Assembly: GCA_034440575.1 (NCBI GenBank)
Contig: JAOTOL010001620.1
Span: forward strand, 2,494,501 to 2,558,500
Reading direction: 5' to 3'
DNA length: 64,000 bases
Source: Imbricaverruca yamaguchii
Lineage: Eukaryota > Arthropoda > Thecostraca > Neoverrucidae
Part shown: positions 12,831 through 22,103 of the stretch, one piece after another
Layout: the number at the start of each line of letters is the position of its first letter
How positions within the stretch are numbered: position 1 is the stretch's first letter
Program-made: the position numbers and the translations under genes
The notes under the pieces: model-generated
What the model was told of the DNA's origin: nothing
The model's database searches: none
The model's input: only the letters and a program-made list of their open reading frames with translations

Positions 12831-12989
12831 GCTGTGAATGCTAATCCGTGCTGGACAGAACGCTGAACGGCAAAATTACGCCGACAAAATGGCCTCCATC
12901 ACTCATTTCCGAGGACTAATCCGACGTCGGAATTGCTTTCGGAGGTCGTTTATAGAGCGTGCATCATTAACCTTCACTTCTGTTCCGCT

Positions 12990-13290
12990 TATTGGGTCGG
13001 CGACAGCCAATTTTGCAGTGTGCCGCGCACCATAAACTACAATGCGACGAAGTGGCGCGTCTTCGCGGCATATTGTTCGGCAGAGCAATTTGATCGGGCT
13101 GTCGGCGCGTGTCGCACGTTCGTGCTTATCGGAGCGAGGCAGTCGGCCGCCGAGGCAGCCGACTGCGTCTCTCCCCCTCCCCCCTTCCAGCGGTCCGGCG
13201 CGGCGGGAATTGTCGGCGACGTCCGCAGCGCCGCCGTCGTTGCCGACGCGGGCCGCGGGCGCGTCACGCACGCACTGGCTCATGTCCGAT
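12990..13290. other. GC/CpG-rich segment
   Basis: Rich in CGG, GCC and GCG words with a short C-rich tract near 13175. No core promoter motif or convincing coding frame is visible; frames on both strands are open because of composition. Confidence 0.35.
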
Positions 13291-13305
13291 CGCGGGGCGA
13301 CGGTA

Positions 13306-13714
13306 GAGGACTGTTCACACCTAGCGCAATCTCGACGCAAAATAGCCAGCGAAATGACGGACTAGGCGTAATCCCGACGCACATGTTAAGCCTCGTTGCA
13401 ACGTACAAGCTGAAAAACCGCAGCAGATGTGGCCCCAATCCGCCGAAGATCAGCAAATATGGCGACCGCAGTTTATCTCGAGCAGTCTGTCGACCTTGCG
13501 TCAAGGACGCTGGTGCGCCGAGCGGAAAAAGTTGAGAAAACTCAACTTTGTTCGCTTGGAAATCGCCAGCGTTTTGTAGGACTCGGCAGAGAGCTGACGC
13601 AGGGCAGACGCAATGGCAGAATCGGCAGACTCATTGGGTCACATGCTACCTGTCCGCTCGCTTTGGGTCGATTCCGATAGTGCGTCGAGATTACGCTAGA
13701 TGTGAACAGTCCTT
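13306..13714. mobile_element. MITE-like element with ~33-bp inverted ends
   Basis: The left end (about 13307-13340) and right end (about 13680-13713) are inverted copies differing at two visible positions: left GGACTGTTCACACCTAGCG, right (reverse complement) GGACTGTTCACATCTAGCG, both followed by a stretch ending in TCTCGACGCA. A third related word (TAGGCGTAATCCCGACGCA) lies just inside the left end. The ~408-bp unit has no coding potential. Near its middle is a 9-bp stem, AAAGTTGAG...CTCAACTTT, at about 13528-13549. No target-site duplication is obvious, so an inverted duplication remains possible. Confidence 0.5.
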
Positions 13715-14370
13715 AACTCCTTCGCCGTCCGTTGCCGAGCCGGAGTTCGACAGAGCGCGGTCGGCGCCGACCGACGAGCACATGTTGACCGACGCGCACG
13801 TCTCCGACAGCCGACTGACCCGGGATGGGTCGCCGACCTGGGGGGCCCGTGTGAAGTGACCTGAGTGATCGGCTAGCTGAGCGAGATGACCCGGCGCTGC
13901 TCGCGCAAATCGGCTCAACTGGGTCAACTCGGAAAGGTGGCCGATCAATGATCAGCCAAGCAACCGAGAAAGTCGGCCGGAGCGGGTCAACCCAAGGCAG
14001 TGCATTCATATTGGCAGCGTTGCCAAATTCGACTGCAGATGGTAGCTAACAATTCAGTGTATGCTGTAGTAGGACGGTCTGGATTATTTAATGACCACCT
14101 GTGTGCAATCAAAGGTCGCGTTTAATCACACAACTCTGCCCAAGTGTTGTACGTGTTCGTGTGTTTGGCCTCGACGTGGCCAGCGCTGACCAGCAACTCT
14201 CTCGACTCAGATAGCCTATCATCGATGCGAACATTTTATGATGCACGACGAAAGAATTGTGCAAGCGTCTTCTGACGCTGAACATGAGTTGCGCGGCTCT
14301 GCAATCGCAGCATATAGACGAACGGATTTGGCTCGTCCACCTTCGACGGAACGAGCCGGGAGTGGTCGAA
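13715..14370. other. Unique sequence, no gene recognised
   Basis: Mixed to GC-rich sequence between the MITE-like element and the 14-bp repeat. Only short frames are present, with no domain similarity. Confidence 0.4.
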
Positions 14371-14373
14371 TGG

Positions 14374-14500
14374 CCCACCAGACATGGCCCATCAGACATA
14401 GCCCATCAGGCATGACCCATCGGACATAACCCATCAGGCATGACCCATCACACATGGCCCATCAGACATAGCCCATCAGGCATGACCCATCAGACAGGAC
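14374..14500. repeat. 14-bp minisatellite (CCCATCAGACATGG), ~9 units
   Basis: Alternating variants CCCATCAGACATAG and CCCATCAGGCATGA repeat head to tail. A further isolated unit, CCCATCAGACATGACC, appears at about 14967, beyond an AT-rich interval. Confidence 0.8.
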
Positions 14501-14519
14501 GCAGAGACAGGTCTCACGG

Positions 14520-14960
14520 ACATGACTCGGCCAAGATAAAGAGATAAAAATCCGGCAATAAAATACGTTAGGTTAAAAGAAATATAACAGGTAATGAAAC
14601 AAATGCAATAGGTTAGGTTAGGTTAGAAATAAAATAATTTAGTAATAATGTAATTTAGTAAAGTAATTTGAAAGTAATATAATTTAACAATAATATAGTA
14701 GCAATATGAATGTAATATAAAAGTAAGATAAAATACTTTAATAATAATGGATAAAATTAACGATAATTAACATAGGTTTAGTGAGGTTAGTAATAAAACC
14801 AATAAAATAGGCTGGGTTAAAAAATCGGGCAATAAAAAAGAGATAAAAGCGGAACAATAGAAGAGGTCGAAATCGGGCAATACAAGTCGCGGCATTATAA
14901 GCGGACGGACCTGGCCCACTTTTGATGGAGCGAGCCGGTGTGTCCCGCCGAGAGCCGTCG
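14520..14960. other. AT-rich interval with short TTAGG-type run
   Basis: Rich in AATAAAATA-like words. At about 14601-14620 the sequence GGTTAGGTTAGGTTAG contains three TTAGG units. TTAGG is the telomere unit of many arthropods, but three units are too few to be a telomere; this is an interstitial motif at most. Otherwise no feature is seen. Confidence 0.4.
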
Positions 14961-15245
14961 AATGGCCCATCAGACATGACCCGAGCCGGGTCTGTCGGAC
15001 ATGACTCGGCCAATTAAGGGCCATTCGGTCCGCCAGAGCGACCCGAAGAGCCGACCGCGCTCTCCCGGCGCGGTCGAGCGTTCGGCCGGATCTCGCCGGG
15101 CCAGCACAGGGGCAAGCTCCGACCCGACCGGGGACCCGGAGCGAACCGATGCGAACCGACCGGCGACCGGACGACTAAAAACACGGCGTTTGGACGCCCG
15201 GCCGGACCGCAGTGCTGAAGCGACACGATCCGATACGATCGGAGC
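14961..15245. other. GC-rich unique spacer before SINE family 2 copy 1
   Basis: GC-rich sequence without recognisable genes. It carries one stray unit of the 14-bp repeat at about 14967. Confidence 0.35.
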
Positions 15246-15250
15246 GAGGG

Positions 15251-15405
15251 GTCGAGTAGTCCAGGGGTAAGCTGTCCGTCTCACAATGGAAAGGTCGTGG
15301 GTTCGAATTTCACCTGTCGCTACTCTTCCCCCGCGACCAATCGGCGCGAGAGATTGGCGACGCTACATGACCCAACGGTCGATGTGTCGTAAAACCAATA
15401 ACCGA
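15251..15405 (+). mobile_element. SINE family 2, copy 1 (tRNA-derived)
   Basis: A pol III promoter-like head has an A box TAGTCCAGGGG at 15257-15267 and a B box GGTTCGAATTTC at about 15300. It is followed by a body with CTGTCGCTACTCTTC and GAGAGATTGGCGACGCTACA. The same body with its own A and B boxes recurs at 32515-32685, so this is a family and not a single tRNA gene. No aminoacyl-acceptor stem closes. The 3' end fades into GTAAAACCAATA. Confidence 0.65.
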
Positions 15406-15695
15406 CCACGATCAGAGTGATCGCACGGGGCGGACAACCTCGTCCGAGCCATCACATCAGAACGACGCACGATCCGACCGGCACGGCCGACGGACGAGAC
15501 ATGACCAGTGCAGTGGCGGAGGGGGCGGGGGGGGCAACCGGTTGTTCAGACGACCGAGCACGCCGCCGGCGATGGCGCCGACAAGGTGTCTCTCCGAGAC
15601 AGGGGGTGGGCGACACCAAGGTGCTCGAGACGCTAGGTCCGGCCGGTGAAAGTGGTCCGCCTGCACGGTGGGTTTCCCCGGGAGCGAGCAACGCT
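15406..15695. other. GC-rich unique spacer
   Basis: GC-rich sequence linking SINE family 2 to the 21-bp satellite. Its right end (about 15690-15720) already contains diverged CTGCAGG words from which the array may have grown. Confidence 0.35.
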
Positions 15696-15699
15696 GCGC

Positions 15700-16145
15700 T
15701 GCAGGCCAGTGCTGTCCGTCTGCAGGGCAGTTCTGTCCATCTGCAGGGTAGTTGGACGTCTGCAGGGCAGTTCTGTCCATCTGCAGGGTAGTTCTGTCCG
15801 TCTGCAGGGCAGTTATGTCCGTCTGCAGGGCAGTTCTGTCCGTCTGCAGGGCAGTTCTGTCCGTCTGCAGGGCAGTTCTGTCCGTCTGCAGGGCAGTTAT
15901 GTCCGTCTGCAGGGCAGTTCTGTCCGTCTGCAGGGCAGTTCTGTCCGTCTGCAGGGCAGTTCTGTCCGTCTGCAGGGCAGTTCTGTCCGTCTGCAGGGCA
16001 GTTCTGTCCGTCTGCAGGGAGTGTGTCGTCTGCAGGGCAGTTCTGTCCGTCTGCAGGGCAGTTCTGTCCGTCTGCAGGGCAGTTCTGTCCGTGTGCAGGG
16101 CAGTTCTGTCCGTCTGCAGGGCAGTTCTGTCCGTCTGCAGGGCTG
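15700..16145. repeat. 21-bp satellite (CTGCAGGGCAGTTCTGTCC core), ~21 units
   Basis: Highly uniform tandem units, each containing a PstI hexamer (CTGCAG). The unit is 21 bp, a multiple of three, so two plus-strand frames read as seven-residue repeats (SVRLQGS or VCRAVLS types) over 150-166 codons. These are array translations, not proteins. One unit near 16015-16030 is shortened, and a few carry TTATG for TTCTG. Confidence 0.9.
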
Positions 16146-17463
16146 ATGCCCGGAATGTTTCGCCGCGTGACTGTCCGCGGCGGATTGACGTCGGGTCGGC
16201 CCCGTGCTGTACCTGAGTGCGCCCGTGGTGAGGGACGACGACTGTGCGCGTGGGGGTGAAATGGCCGTCAGGCTTTCAGAGGGTAAGTGACAGCTAGTTC
16301 GTGTTACCCAGATCATAGATTAATGTTCGGGGACAATTTTGAAGCACGTCGTGTTGCAAAGCCGACATGGCGGAGATGGAAATTGTGTCAAATGTGAAAG
16401 TGCCTTAGGGCGAGTTTTAGAGCGAACAGGCGTTATGTGGATGTGCGCACGCGGCATATTCAGCTTCCCAGTAACTTTATGAGCAATGATCATAGTCGCT
16501 TCCAGTTGTGGTGAGGGGCATTCCTCCCCAGAGAGGAAAACAACTATATTAGTTTCAGCGTTGAAAAATGAAAGGCTTGAATTATCTGGAATGCTAAAAT
16601 GAAGTGGGCAAAACGAGAGGCGTTTTACTACTTCGAACAGAGCTTGATGTAGTTGGCTCTTTTCTGTGCACAATCTTGGTCACACACTCTGAGTGCACTT
16701 CTGACAATGGTGCCTTCAGTTTGCTGCCCTCGGCACGTAGTCAGACCAGCTTGATCTGACTAGGCTGACTGCAGCTGGCTTAGCTCGCATGAACGTCGCT
16801 TTCCGAACAACGCATTTTTGCTGGATTAATAGTTTTTACTTCGGCTAGCTTTTTGGTAAGATGCATGCAACTAATTGGCGACCAGCGGAGCCTAGCGTTG
16901 CCAGTTTCGCCGTTGCGCATGCCAAGGCACAACAAGAAGCCTCCAAATGCCGCGACTGATGAGCACGATATTGATCACGCAGGCTGTCCAAACAAATTGT
17001 AGACCCACCAGAAGTAGATTTACAAAGGGATTCTGACAGAGTGGATGAAGAGACAATGACTATCTCTGCCACAGTTTAAAATTAACTTCACTTTACGCAT
17101 TCACATGTCTTCCATTACGCTGGTCGGAAAGACACATGTAATGGCTGTGGCTGTTTATTTTTTCCTACACAGCTTTGACGACATTATGATTGACATATTG
17201 ACGACATTATGCTGGCAGAAAACGCAAGTCATGAACAGGGAGTTGAAAGTTGGGGGATATTTTTCGGGCTTAAAACAGCGAGACAAAATCCGTCATGCCA
17301 TAACAATGATTAGGAAACATTGGGCTTACCTATAGTTTCGAATAAATTCTACAGCCAGCGGAGTGGGATGTTGCGGTGTTTTGGTGGTGGTGGTGGTGGG
17401 GGGCTCCTATAACATCAATGCCAAGGTTTGTAAAGTTGATGGTTGGTAGCTTATAAGGAGTTG

Positions 17464-17565
17464 GTAGGCTCTAAGCAAGATGCCTATGCATTAGATAGGA
17501 TGCTATAATGCTCGGAAACCTCCTTGTGCTTCGAGTAGCCTGATACTTCGGGCCTGATACATCAG
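17464..17565 (+). repeat. Diverged ~105-bp direct repeat, copy A
   Basis: Shares GGCTCTAAGCAAGA, CTTCGAGTAGCCTGATACTT-type and CGGCCTGATAC-like blocks in the same order with 18336-18440. It is probably an old dispersed repeat; no ends or coding potential are visible. Confidence 0.5.
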
Positions 17566-18335
17566 CCGTCTCTAAAGTTGGTAGTTTGATATACCCAGTT
17601 AGTCTTATGTATAGGGATGTACTTGATGAACTGAAGCTATGTTGAATAGCGACGATCGGAAGCATCTGTTTGTAGTTAAATTGAAGGTCGCCTAATTTAT
17701 TGCACATAACAGCCAATGTGCAGGGCCTAATCACACGCCTGGAATTAATAGGTGAATATCGCGTCTAAGCGTTGCCAGTTTTCACAACCATACTGTGTTG
17801 TTTAAAGCTTCGACGAGGCAAAGCCACGTCGAAGACACGTTGAAATTCAAACATGAAATATAATGATATATCATGACCTATAGTGATCTAATAGGGAATG
17901 ATGTATCCAGGACTGGCCTTGCTCACATGTGCAATGCGCCGTGTTGGCATTTGTAGTGACTAACTTCCAATGAAATTTTGATTGGTACCTTGCAACTTTG
18001 GTCAATGATTACGCAGCGGAAGTTGTCATTGGTGTGGGCTTTCGTCACACAATGATCACGGTTTTGCACTGTTTCTGTCAGTTACTCGTTAACTATATCT
18101 GGGCAATAGATTCCATATGGAAGGAATGACCAAAATTGGCCAACTAAATTTGGTATTTGGCAAATAGTCGCATAAGTTGAGGTCTTCAGCAGTATATATT
18201 GATGTTTTGTGTTGCATGACATAGTTCGACGTTGTATCTTCTTGTAACTTAATTATCAATACCTACATATTCAATGCCTTGATATTCAATGTACATTCAC
18301 AATTAATTTTATATCAACTAAACGGCACAGGGCAG

Positions 18336-18440
18336 GTGAGGCTCTAAGCAAGACTCGTATGTATTATATAAGATGCATCATGTTAGGAGACTTCCTCGTG
18401 CTTCGAATGGCCTGATACTTAGGCTTGATACTTCGGCCGG
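18336..18440 (+). repeat. Diverged ~105-bp direct repeat, copy B
   Basis: Matches 17464-17565 block by block: GGCTCTAAGCAAGA, then an AT-rich middle, then CTTCCTCGTGCTTCGAATGG and CCTGATACTT. The ~870-bp spacing argues against simple tandem slippage. Confidence 0.5.
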
Positions 18441-19399
18441 CAGATGGCTGCACTCAGTGGGAACGGCGTTTACCACCAAATTTCAATTACTCTGAATTCG
18501 GAACAACTTGGACAGCTGCTTGAAGTCGCTACGCTCAGGAATGAGACGAGTCCTGAACGGTTCCGGCCTTAGTCACGTCTCTATAAGGGAACGAGGTCAC
18601 GCGGGTATTTAAGAGTACAATTTATGTGTCTCCTGACTAAAAGCTGTCTCAGCAAAGAGTTATGTGACATTGTGACATGGGGCCAGAAAGTTTCGCAAGA
18701 TAGCAACGATTTACTGTACTGTATCCGGACCTGATGTCGGGACTTGTGAACTGGAAAATGCCGCCAATTTACTAATAACAATAATCATAATTATTTATAT
18801 CATGCATGCACCAGTGGTAGCACATATCCAACTGGTGTAAGTGGAACATGTGTGCCAACATCGCACCAAACCGAAACACCAATGTGCACATCTCGCACGT
18901 TTGACACATTTTTCCAGGGTGTACATAGACATTGTGTCCATTTGCATATATACATTACAATACCAACGGAATTTTGACTGCAATTACAAACAGCATGTAC
19001 AGATATTTGCGTCAGCACTTCGACAAAACCTTCTCAACATTCCATCCTCATGTGCCAAGCGTCATTCCCAATACGACGTGTAGCTAGTGCCTAGCCAGTC
19101 TACGTCTGACTTTACGCATTGTTCATGGCTACAGTGAACTGGGTGAATACAGTGATGCAACGCCCATATTCGGCCTAATTAGGAAGTCCAAAGATGTGCT
19201 ACAATCAACTGCATTGCTTGCAATAGCACGGCATGTAGTCGCGGAGCGTAATTACACATCGTCTCTGCGGTGCTGCTTGTCTCTGTTTGTCTCTACGGTG
19301 TGACACTAACCGTCGGTGTTGTCACGTGACATTTGATACTGTCATTAATGATACTGACATAAAAGAAGACAATCTATTTTCATATTGGTTTATTTTCCT

Positions 19400-19590
19400 C
19401 GATAGCCTAGTTGGTTAGAGCGCTAGCTAGATAGCTAGTTAGAGCGCTGTACTAGTCTCTCCGGTCGTTAAAAACGGGGTTCGAGTCTTTTACACCCTCA
19501 CATTTCGCTGGGAGAGTCAGTTGAGAACTTGCTCAATAAGGCCGGGGACGAGCAATCGTGGCGGCAGTATCGGTGCAGTCGCGACACGCA
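19400..19590 (+). mobile_element. SINE family 1 copy, 5' part (interrupted)
   Basis: tRNA-like head with an A box TAGCCTAGTTG at 19403-19413, a B box GGTTCGAGTC at 19478-19487, then the family body (GAGTCAGTTGAGAAC..., AAGGCCGGGGACGAGC, ATCGGTGCAGTCGCGACAC). The A-box segment TTGGTTAGAGCGCT is partly duplicated a few bases later as TAGTTAGAGCGCT. Alignment with the copy at 35020-35370 shows the body breaking at about 19590, where a TIR element begins, and resuming at 20915. Confidence 0.75.
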
Positions 19591-20914
19591 ACACGCGCCC
19601 TGGAGGGCGAGGGGGCGAAATCCGCCCACCCCTCCGGTTTTTCGTAGATAACTCCAGATTTTACTGGCCGATATACGCCATTGTTGATGTACCTGCTAAT
19701 AAATGAACGCGTTGCTTAAAGTAAGAAAAATGGAAATCGACCGAAAATTTTTCTGGTTAGACGTCGCTAAAGTCAAAAACATTTCAGCGCCAGACCACAA
19801 ATATCGGCGCTGATGTGCTTCCCGTATGTTAGCAAAAAGGAAGTGTACTTGGCAAAACAAGCGACTTGTTTGATGTACATTGTCATGCTACATTGTTTCA
19901 AAGTCATGTCAAGTCACCGAGGTCAAGTCAGGTCAAGTTCATGACAGACTAACTCACGCCCTGGAGGGGAGATGGCGAAATCCGCCAAACCCTCCGATTT
20001 TTCGTATATAACTCCATATTGTACCGGCCGATATACGCCGGCTTTTTGCGTACCTGCTTAGAAATGACCGATCCATTGTTTAAAGCAAGAAACATAAAAA
20101 TGGGCCGAAAAGTTTTCAAGTTAGGGGCCGTTAAAGTAAAAAGAATTCGCAGCGCCAGACCAAAAAATCGGCGCTGATGCGCTTCCTGTATATTGTCAAA
20201 AGGGTAGTGTTCTTGACAACATTAGCGACTTGTTTGATGCATAGTGTTATGCTATATAATTTAAACGTCATGTTAGGTTGCCGAGGTCAAGCCAGGTCAA
20301 GTCCATGACAGGCTAATGGAACCAAACTTGGTCACTGGAATGTGTCATAAATGCAAATGACTGCCATGCGATTGATGTCACTTGACATGTTATTCCCTGC
20401 ACATCCCAAAATCTACTGTTCGTCATTGTGTGCCTAAGCGTTTCCATACTTTATTCATGTATTTCACGCCTTTCTTTGTGAAGCCGATTGTGCCGAGTCG
20501 CCCAACGGAGCAGTCGGGTTCAGAGCCCGTTCCGGTAACTGGAGCAGGTAATGACCTAATAAAGTGCTCTTATATAGGTGACCTGAGGTCAAATGGCGGA
20601 TCTGACATCTGTATTGCAGCATTAGTAATGTCCAAAGCATCATTAATGCTAACTTTGGAGCATTTAAACACAATCACAGCGATCTATAACAATGACAAGC
20701 CAAGCCACGCAAAACCAGAAAATTTTGTTTTTGTGACCTCATTTGACCTGGAAGATATTGACCTAAGGTCATCAACTTTGCACACAATAAAGTTCACTAT
20801 CATGCCCATCCACCCTGCGAATTTAGTTGCTCTAGCCTTCATAGGAGCTGTGATCTTAGGAATCCGCCCCCCACTCCAGTGTGCGTTTTTTCAGAGGCCC
20901 TCCAGGGTGCGTGT
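19591..20914. mobile_element. TIR element copy 3, inserted into a SINE
   Basis: Ends are ACACGCGCCCTGGAGGGC on the left and, on the reverse complement of the right, ACACGCACCCTGGAGGGC. Just inside are GC-rich partial palindromes (GGGGGCGAAATCCGCCC on the left; GGGGGGCGGATTCC on the reversed right), as in the 1.8- and 42-kb elements. CTCCGGTTTTTC and CCTAAGATC words are also shared with those elements, so this looks like a related family. It contains AGGTCA half-sites and a 361-bp internal direct duplication. A 195-codon plus frame at 20382-20969 crosses the right end into the SINE and is not a credible transposase. The flanks fit a TA target duplication only with changes. Confidence 0.7.
19596..20316 (+). 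repeat. 361-bp tandem duplication of the TIR element left end
   Basis: Units begin CGCCCTGGAGGG at 19596 and 19957 and end near ATGACAGACTAA and ATGACAGGCTAA. Both hold the same series of blocks: CCTCCG(G/A)TTTTTCGTA, GGCCGATATACGCC, CAGCGCCAGACCA, ATCGGCGCTGATG and GACTTGTTTGATG. The clear divergence between units shows the duplication is old. It could alternatively be two nested copies, the first truncated. Confidence 0.8.
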
Positions 20915-21056
20915 TAAAGTCCCGGTCAAAACTCTGAACAGAAATTCATCAATCAGATGGTGGTGCTAGGGTTCACGCAACAAGCTCTGGTTTGCAATTG
21001 AACCCTGGTTCATAAAGTCACCCCAGCAAGAATTCGGACTAATTTGGTTTTTTATT
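20915..21056 (+). mobile_element. SINE family 1 copy, 3' part (interrupted)
   Basis: Continues the SINE from 19590: TTAAAGTCCCGGTCAAA matches TTAAACTTTCGGTCTAAA of the 35-kb copy, followed by GGTTCACGCAACAAGCTCTG, GAACCCTGGTTC and the AAGTCACCCCAGCAAG end. The T/A-rich tail (TTTTTTATTGTAAAAATT) closes it. Confidence 0.75.
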
Positions 21057-21649
21057 GTAAAAATTATGCCGCGCTTTATCCACGAGAACTTCAGGCATTA
21101 GTTTCAACTATGGTAAGCTATCCATGGACAGCGATGTCGATATAGTCATTGGGAGATGAAAGGGCAAATAGCACCATCCAACCAATCAAGGGACGACTGA
21201 ATCTGAGAGGTCACTGCATTGTACTGCACCTGAGAGGTCGCTGAGACGCACTGCACATGAGATGTCACTGCAATGCACTCAACTTGAGAGGTCACTGCAA
21301 TGCACTGCAAGTACAGGCTGAACTGCCTCGGTCAACCTGGCCACTTCAAATTGAAACTGTTTACCTTAAAGTGGCAGTAGTAGCTTCATCTTTTGTTCAA
21401 CAGCGTTGTCTCTCTAATCGGGTGAGACAGCATTTTCAGATTTCCATGCTTCTCCAGCACTTCCAGCATTTCTAGACTTCTCGACTGCATTTGCTCCGTG
21501 CGTATCACAATTATTAATCCCGGCTACAAAATACCGGATAGAGCACATCTGTTTAATATCGCTGATGCTAAGCATTACGTAAATATGTATCGTTTCATTT
21601 ATATGTAGACCGTGCGTTCATGTCACTCTGTGCGACTTATTTGGAGTGA
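21057..21649. other. Unique sequence with a short ~28-bp repeat
   Basis: At about 21190-21315 there are four loose tandem units built on CTGAGAGGTCACTGCA and ATGCACTGCA. The rest is AT-rich and featureless up to the LINE tail. Confidence 0.5.
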
Positions 21650-22103
21650 CAGACAGACAGACAGACAGACTTTTATTGAGGTCATCCACAATTGACTTGT
21701 GGCTATTACGACATCGCGTCAAATAGATAAAACAACACAGCACAAAAGGTAAAAAAGAGGGTCAAAATCACAGAATACAAGTTAAACTATAAAAAATATA
21801 TGTATAAAAAATAACAGCAAGTCGAGCAGTCTATCAGTCCGGCACGGGCGGCAGGTCAAGTAGATATTCCCGTAGGTGGCGACCAAAGATCGACACGGGA
21901 AGTCGCGTCAGTGACGTGGAAGCGGCGCGAAGGAAACACTCCTTGTCACCGCGTCCTGCTGGAACCCGGAGACGCAGACATCGACTGCTTCCCGGAACTG
22001 GGAAGCATGTTTTCCGGCGTTCACACAAGTTAATGAACACCAGAAGCGTCCCGTCTCGATTAACTTTGTCGCCGCCTTTGTGTGGAAGTCGCGAACTCCA
22101 CAC
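21650..22103 (-). mobile_element. 3' end of a second CR1/L2/jockey-type LINE copy
   Basis: Shares the 3' UTR and tail with the 8.3-10.1-kb copy: a (CAGA)n run at about 21650-21670, then TTATTGAGGTCATCCACAAT, GACATCGCGTCAAAT and ACAACACAGCACAAAAGG. The minus-strand coding end reads SIFGRHLREYLLDLPPVPD (22103-21834), against SIFSRHLRQYLFDVPPVPD in the other copy. Only about 90 codons of degenerate C-terminus remain, so it is strongly 5'-truncated and inactive. Confidence 0.85.

Larger units (their letters stand above)
16146..19397. other. Unique sequence containing one diverged repeat pair
   Basis: Over 3 kb with no recognised gene. A minus-strand frame of 117 codons at 16673-16320 matches no family I know. 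The only repeat seen is a pair of ~105-bp diverged direct copies at 17464-17565 and 18336-18440. A poly-G/GGT run lies at about 17384-17402. Confidence 0.4.

Noticed and set aside
15700..16145. CRISPR array
   Set aside because: Units are contiguous 21-bp repeats with no unique spacers, and the window is eukaryotic. The same applies to every other array here.
20382..20969. 195-codon frame as a transposase of the 19.6-kb TIR element
   Set aside because: The frame crosses the element's right end into the SINE, has no DDE or HTH motif, and includes AGGTCA-rich non-coding blocks.
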